64,000 nt of DNA from JBKCUI01 sp052161605 (GTDB lineage: Bacteria > Planctomycetota > Planctomycetia > Pirellulales > Pirellulaceae), in the NCBI GenBank assembly GCA_052161605.1, contig CP197409.1. One strand, written 5' to 3'. The notes below the pieces were generated by a model. That model was not told where the DNA came from, ran no database searches, and worked only from the letters and a program-made list of their open reading frames with translations. Below are positions 61,598-64,000 of the stretch, piece after piece. The translations under genes and the position numbers were made by a program. The first letter of the stretch is position 1, and every line of letters starts with the position of its first letter.

Positions 61598-62083
61598 TTA
61601 CCAAGTTGCTTCAGAAACACCGGTGTCAGCATCAAACTTCCACCCCGCCTTTGTCTTCTTCATCTTTTGCGAAAGGATAGCAACACTCCACCCCGGAACT
61701 TCGAACTTTAGATCGACAGTAGTTTCGTCGATATTTCTAACCGCGAGAGCCCGAAAGCTCGTTGCAGTAACTTTAGCATGCTGGAGCCACTGACGTTGGG
61801 CTTCAGGGTTGTTTATCTTATCTGGAGAATCAAGGCAGGCTTTGCTAATGACGTCCGGCTTTTGTTCACGCACTGCCCACATGAATGTTTGTAAGGTCGC
61901 CTGTGGAGTATCGAATCCAACGTTTCGCCATGATTTCGCTTCTAGTATTTTCTCGGGTAACACATGAATTTCAGAAGCCTCTTCCTTTTCTGTCACAGGC
62001 GGCTGAGACATCGCAGTCCTCGGAACTGCGGTAAAACCAATTTGAAGAGCAACAGCGAGGAAAAAGATAGCTTTGCGTTTCAT
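61598..62083 (-). CDS. Small secreted hypothetical protein
   Basis: 161 residues. Signal peptide (KAIFFLAVALQIGFTAVPRT). The body (FDTPQATLQTFMWAVREQKP, a GTPxxTLxxFxWAxxExD-like motif) resembles a planctomycete type of small secreted proteins of the same look as sigma-factor-associated regulators. The C-terminal half (VDLKFEVPGWSVAILSQKMK-KTKAGWKFD) is beta-rich, NTF2-like. No partner gene is adjacent. It has a normal start followed by a 5' AAAGGATTCC ribosome-binding site. Confidence 0.7.
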   Translation of the reverse strand: MKRKAIFFLAVALQIGFTAVPRTAMSQPPVTEKEEASEIHVLPEKILEAKSWRNVGFDTPQATLQTFMWAVREQKPDVISKACLDSPDKINNPEAQRQWLQHAKVTATSFRALAVRNIDETTVDLKFEVPGWSVAILSQKMKKTKAGWKFDADTGVSEATW

Positions 62084-62378
62084 AGGGGAATCCTTTCAAA
62101 ATAGTGAAAACCGAAGTGTGTGACGATACACACTTGCAGTTGGGCGGCAAAGACGAATTTCATGAGGATAACGATTGCCGTCAGCGGGGGGCGGGAGAAG
62201 ATCATGAGCGAACCAAATAAACCACCCACCTCCGCTCCGTTGCACGGCGTGGTTATGTTGCCGCGTCTAGTTGGTGTGAGTAAACATCATATCACACGCC
62301 CCGCCGAGTAGTAGCCGATTCCAGTAATGCCGGAATTCGTTAGTACTGTACGAGGGGTGTGACCGGTTGTTCTGTTAG
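62084..62378. other. Repeat-like spacer before the IS element
   Basis: About 295 bases. It contains a 35-codon frame (62203-62310) and a GGCGGCAAAGACGAATTTC...GAT-AACGATTGCC stretch of a type I associate with dispersed repeats in planctomycetes. An imperfect palindrome GTGTGAGTAAACATCATATCACAC is at about 62274-62297. No gene I can support. Confidence 0.35.
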
Positions 62379-63875
62379 TTACGACGCCATTGCCAAGAAC
62401 TGATCGCTATAGTTCACTCGTTTCTTACCGTAGATCGAGAGGTTTACCGTTCGGTGCGTTGTGGCTAAGACATCCCAAAGCTCACTCGCTTCGATGCAGC
62501 GAAGGTTCAGCATGGTCTGGGCTCCTTTTTCCTTCCATCTCATCCCACTCTTTTCCATTCGATCCTTGGGCACATGCCGACAGGCTCCTTCAATATACCC
62601 AGTGCATATCGGATAGCCTTTTGCCAAATACTCACCGTACTTGATTCGTGAGCGGTTGTTTTCCAAATACTTCACGATCTTGCCAAGCTCTTCGCGTTGT
62701 GCTTTTTTTATGCCCTTGCGTCTCATCGCAGTCTTGATTCCTATGATCATTAGACCTTCGGTTCCCTTAAGCAGTAGCAGCAGCTGTTCGCGAACATACG
62801 AGCTTTGCGAATCTGGTTGGATGATCTTCGCGGCTGCCCAGATTCGCGGAAGTACATGCATCAGGTCCAGTATTTCAATCGTGTTCCATCCCTCCTGGTA
62901 CTCATGCGCTAAGTTCCAAAGTGATGGTTGCCCGTCGTGCATAACCAAAATCTCTTGACCCTCTCGGTGGCGTCGGAGCGTATTGGCAGTTAGCCATTGC
63001 TGAGCTTGCTCTTCAGCGGACTTACCGATCACGTTTCCGTTAGAATCATGCTTGGTCAACGCCCCAAAGTACCGAGGATTCTTCGGCTTAGCTTCTGATC
63101 TACTTGTCTCGCCTGACTCAGGCTCATGGAATAAAGCATCAATGATTTCTGTAGCCGTTCGAACATCGCGATCTACGGTATACACTCCGGCCATGCACGC
63201 CATTTGTTTCTGCCCCGGCTTGGGGCCCATGCGTTCGACAGAAGCACCCACAGGTGTTTTTTCCGTTTGCTTGCGTACCATCGGGATGCCTTTGTTGTCA
63301 CTGGTTTGGACCAAGAGTTCTGCCTCGGTAGCTCGATCGATCGATGGCGGATTATCGAGTACCAAGGCCGCTGATTTTCCCAATCGGCTTCCGATCCGTT
63401 CGGCGCTGTCGACTGGGACGTGGAGTGACGTGATTCGTTCCAGTAACCCAACCGCTTTATGGAAGGAAGATTCGGTCGCATGAGTTCCGACCCACGACTC
63501 GAAGACCAAGGAATAATCATTCTGCGGGAGCCCTAAATGCTCGTCCAAAGGAATGGCTTGGATCGCTTGATCGGGTGTTGTTCCATAGACGTAGCGTTCG
63601 ATTCTGAAATCGCCAAAGATGGAGCGATACCTCCGAGTCCGTTTGGGCATTCGATTATAGACTCGCCCTTTCTTCTCGATGGTAGGTCCAACATCTCCCT
63701 GGCCTGCTTGCTCGATGATTGTTCCAATCAATGCATGTCCGAGAGCCATTAGTCGCTTGTGTAAATCAAGCTCCGTTTGGTCGATCGCTTGCCCCGTACG
63801 AAAAGCTGTGTTAGCCAGCTCTTTAAGCTGTGCGACAATACAATCTACATTCTGGAAATCCAACGATTCGTTCAT
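62379..63875 (-). CDS. ISKra4 family transposase
   Basis: 498 residues from ATG 63875, which has GGAG nine bases upstream; a longer start at 63956 adds unconserved residues. Strong match to ISKra4 transposases: TRRYRSIFGDFRIERYVYGT near the N-terminus, EILVMHDGQPSLWNLAHEYQ followed by EILDLMHVLPRIWAAA (DDE-type region), and the C-terminal TGYIEGACRHVPKDRMEKSG. The ORF looks intact. I could not find matching terminal inverted repeats, so the right end probably lies beyond the window edge. Confidence 0.92.
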   Translation of the reverse strand: MNESLDFQNVDCIVAQLKELANTAFRTGQAIDQTELDLHKRLMALGHALIGTIIEQAGQGDVGPTIEKKGRVYNRMPKRTRRYRSIFGDFRIERYVYGTTPDQAIQAIPLDEHLGLPQNDYSLVFESWVGTHATESSFHKAVGLLERITSLHVPVDSAERIGSRLGKSAALVLDNPPSIDRATEAELLVQTSDNKGIPMVRKQTEKTPVGASVERMGPKPGQKQMACMAGVYTVDRDVRTATEIIDALFHEPESGETSRSEAKPKNPRYFGALTKHDSNGNVIGKSAEEQAQQWLTANTLRRHREGQEILVMHDGQPSLWNLAHEYQEGWNTIEILDLMHVLPRIWAAAKIIQPDSQSSYVREQLLLLLKGTEGLMIIGIKTAMRRKGIKKAQREELGKIVKYLENNRSRIKYGEYLAKGYPICTGYIEGACRHVPKDRMEKSGMRWKEKGAQTMLNLRCIEASELWDVLATTHRTVNLSIYGKKRVNYSDQFLAMAS

Positions 63876-64000
63876 GATTTGACTCCGTGATTGAGAACCG
63901 ACGAAAAAGCTCGCCGTTACCCTTATTATCTCTCTCAATACTGAAAACGAAACCAATTGGTTGTCGCCGGAAATGATGCCACAATATCTTGTGCTAGCAA

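Noticed and set aside
62340..64000. Exact ends of the ISKra4 element
   Set aside because: I compared the sequence after 62340 with that before 64000 and found no matching inverted ends; the right end is probably outside the window.

Overview
The window looks like chromosomal DNA of a planctomycete, most likely a Pirellulaceae (Rhodopirellula-like) species. Pointers are a CxPSR sulfatase, a zinc-ribbon/M48 membrane protease, a Ser/Thr kinase with a large non-kinase C-terminal part, paired secreted M14-type proteins, a RAYT-type transposase remnant and many GC-rich palindromes between genes. This assignment rests on remembered family patterns; no database was searched.

Layout. 1-5.0 kb: the end of a DUF885 protein, a small coiled-coil ORF and a giant M48 protease. 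5.0-13.8 kb: an accessory island between the M48 gene and proB. It holds an Rpn nuclease, two tandem toxin-immunity cassettes of polymorphic-toxin type with a shared pre-toxin module, a deleted DUF433/DUF5615 pair, a duplicated HINT fragment, a palindromic mobile repeat and an intact small-protein/nucleotidyltransferase pair with a decayed second copy. A ~50-bp repeat occurs three times in this island, near its left edge, after the second cassette and near its right edge. 13.8-33.9 kb: mostly housekeeping genes (proB, ndk, typA, a Ser/Thr kinase, tadA, greA, a secreted cyclophilin, moeA) and a C45 hydrolase-symporter-Tat protein cluster. 33.9-35.9 kb: a repeat-rich scar with a broken RAYT transposase and an orphan antitoxin-like gene. 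36-59.7 kb: sulfatase, DUF971, phosphoketolase, K+/H+ antiporter, cysteine desulfurase, dnaB, response regulator, glyA, NhaR-like regulator, ribosome-hibernation-like protein, a three-gene surface glycan operon and two tandem M14-type genes. 59.8-64 kb: tRNA-Arg(CCU) followed by a truncated tyrosine recombinase and phage-like fragments, a secreted protein and an ISKra4-type transposase.

How the genes work together. The most distinctive locus is the 5-13.8 kb island. Toxin C-termini sit there without a full-length secreted carrier and each is followed by its candidate immunity gene, overlapping it by a few bases. The second toxin (HINT plus HHH/HNH-like nuclease) is cut by an in-frame TGA at 9790-9792, yet the frame stays open to the exact ATGA overlap with the immunity gene. 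This looks like a store of displaced, partly decayed cassettes kept for recombination or for immunity. The left-hand degenerate copy of the nucleotidyltransferase pair has the same repeat beside it as the intact right-hand pair, so the island seems to have grown by block duplication and internal deletion.
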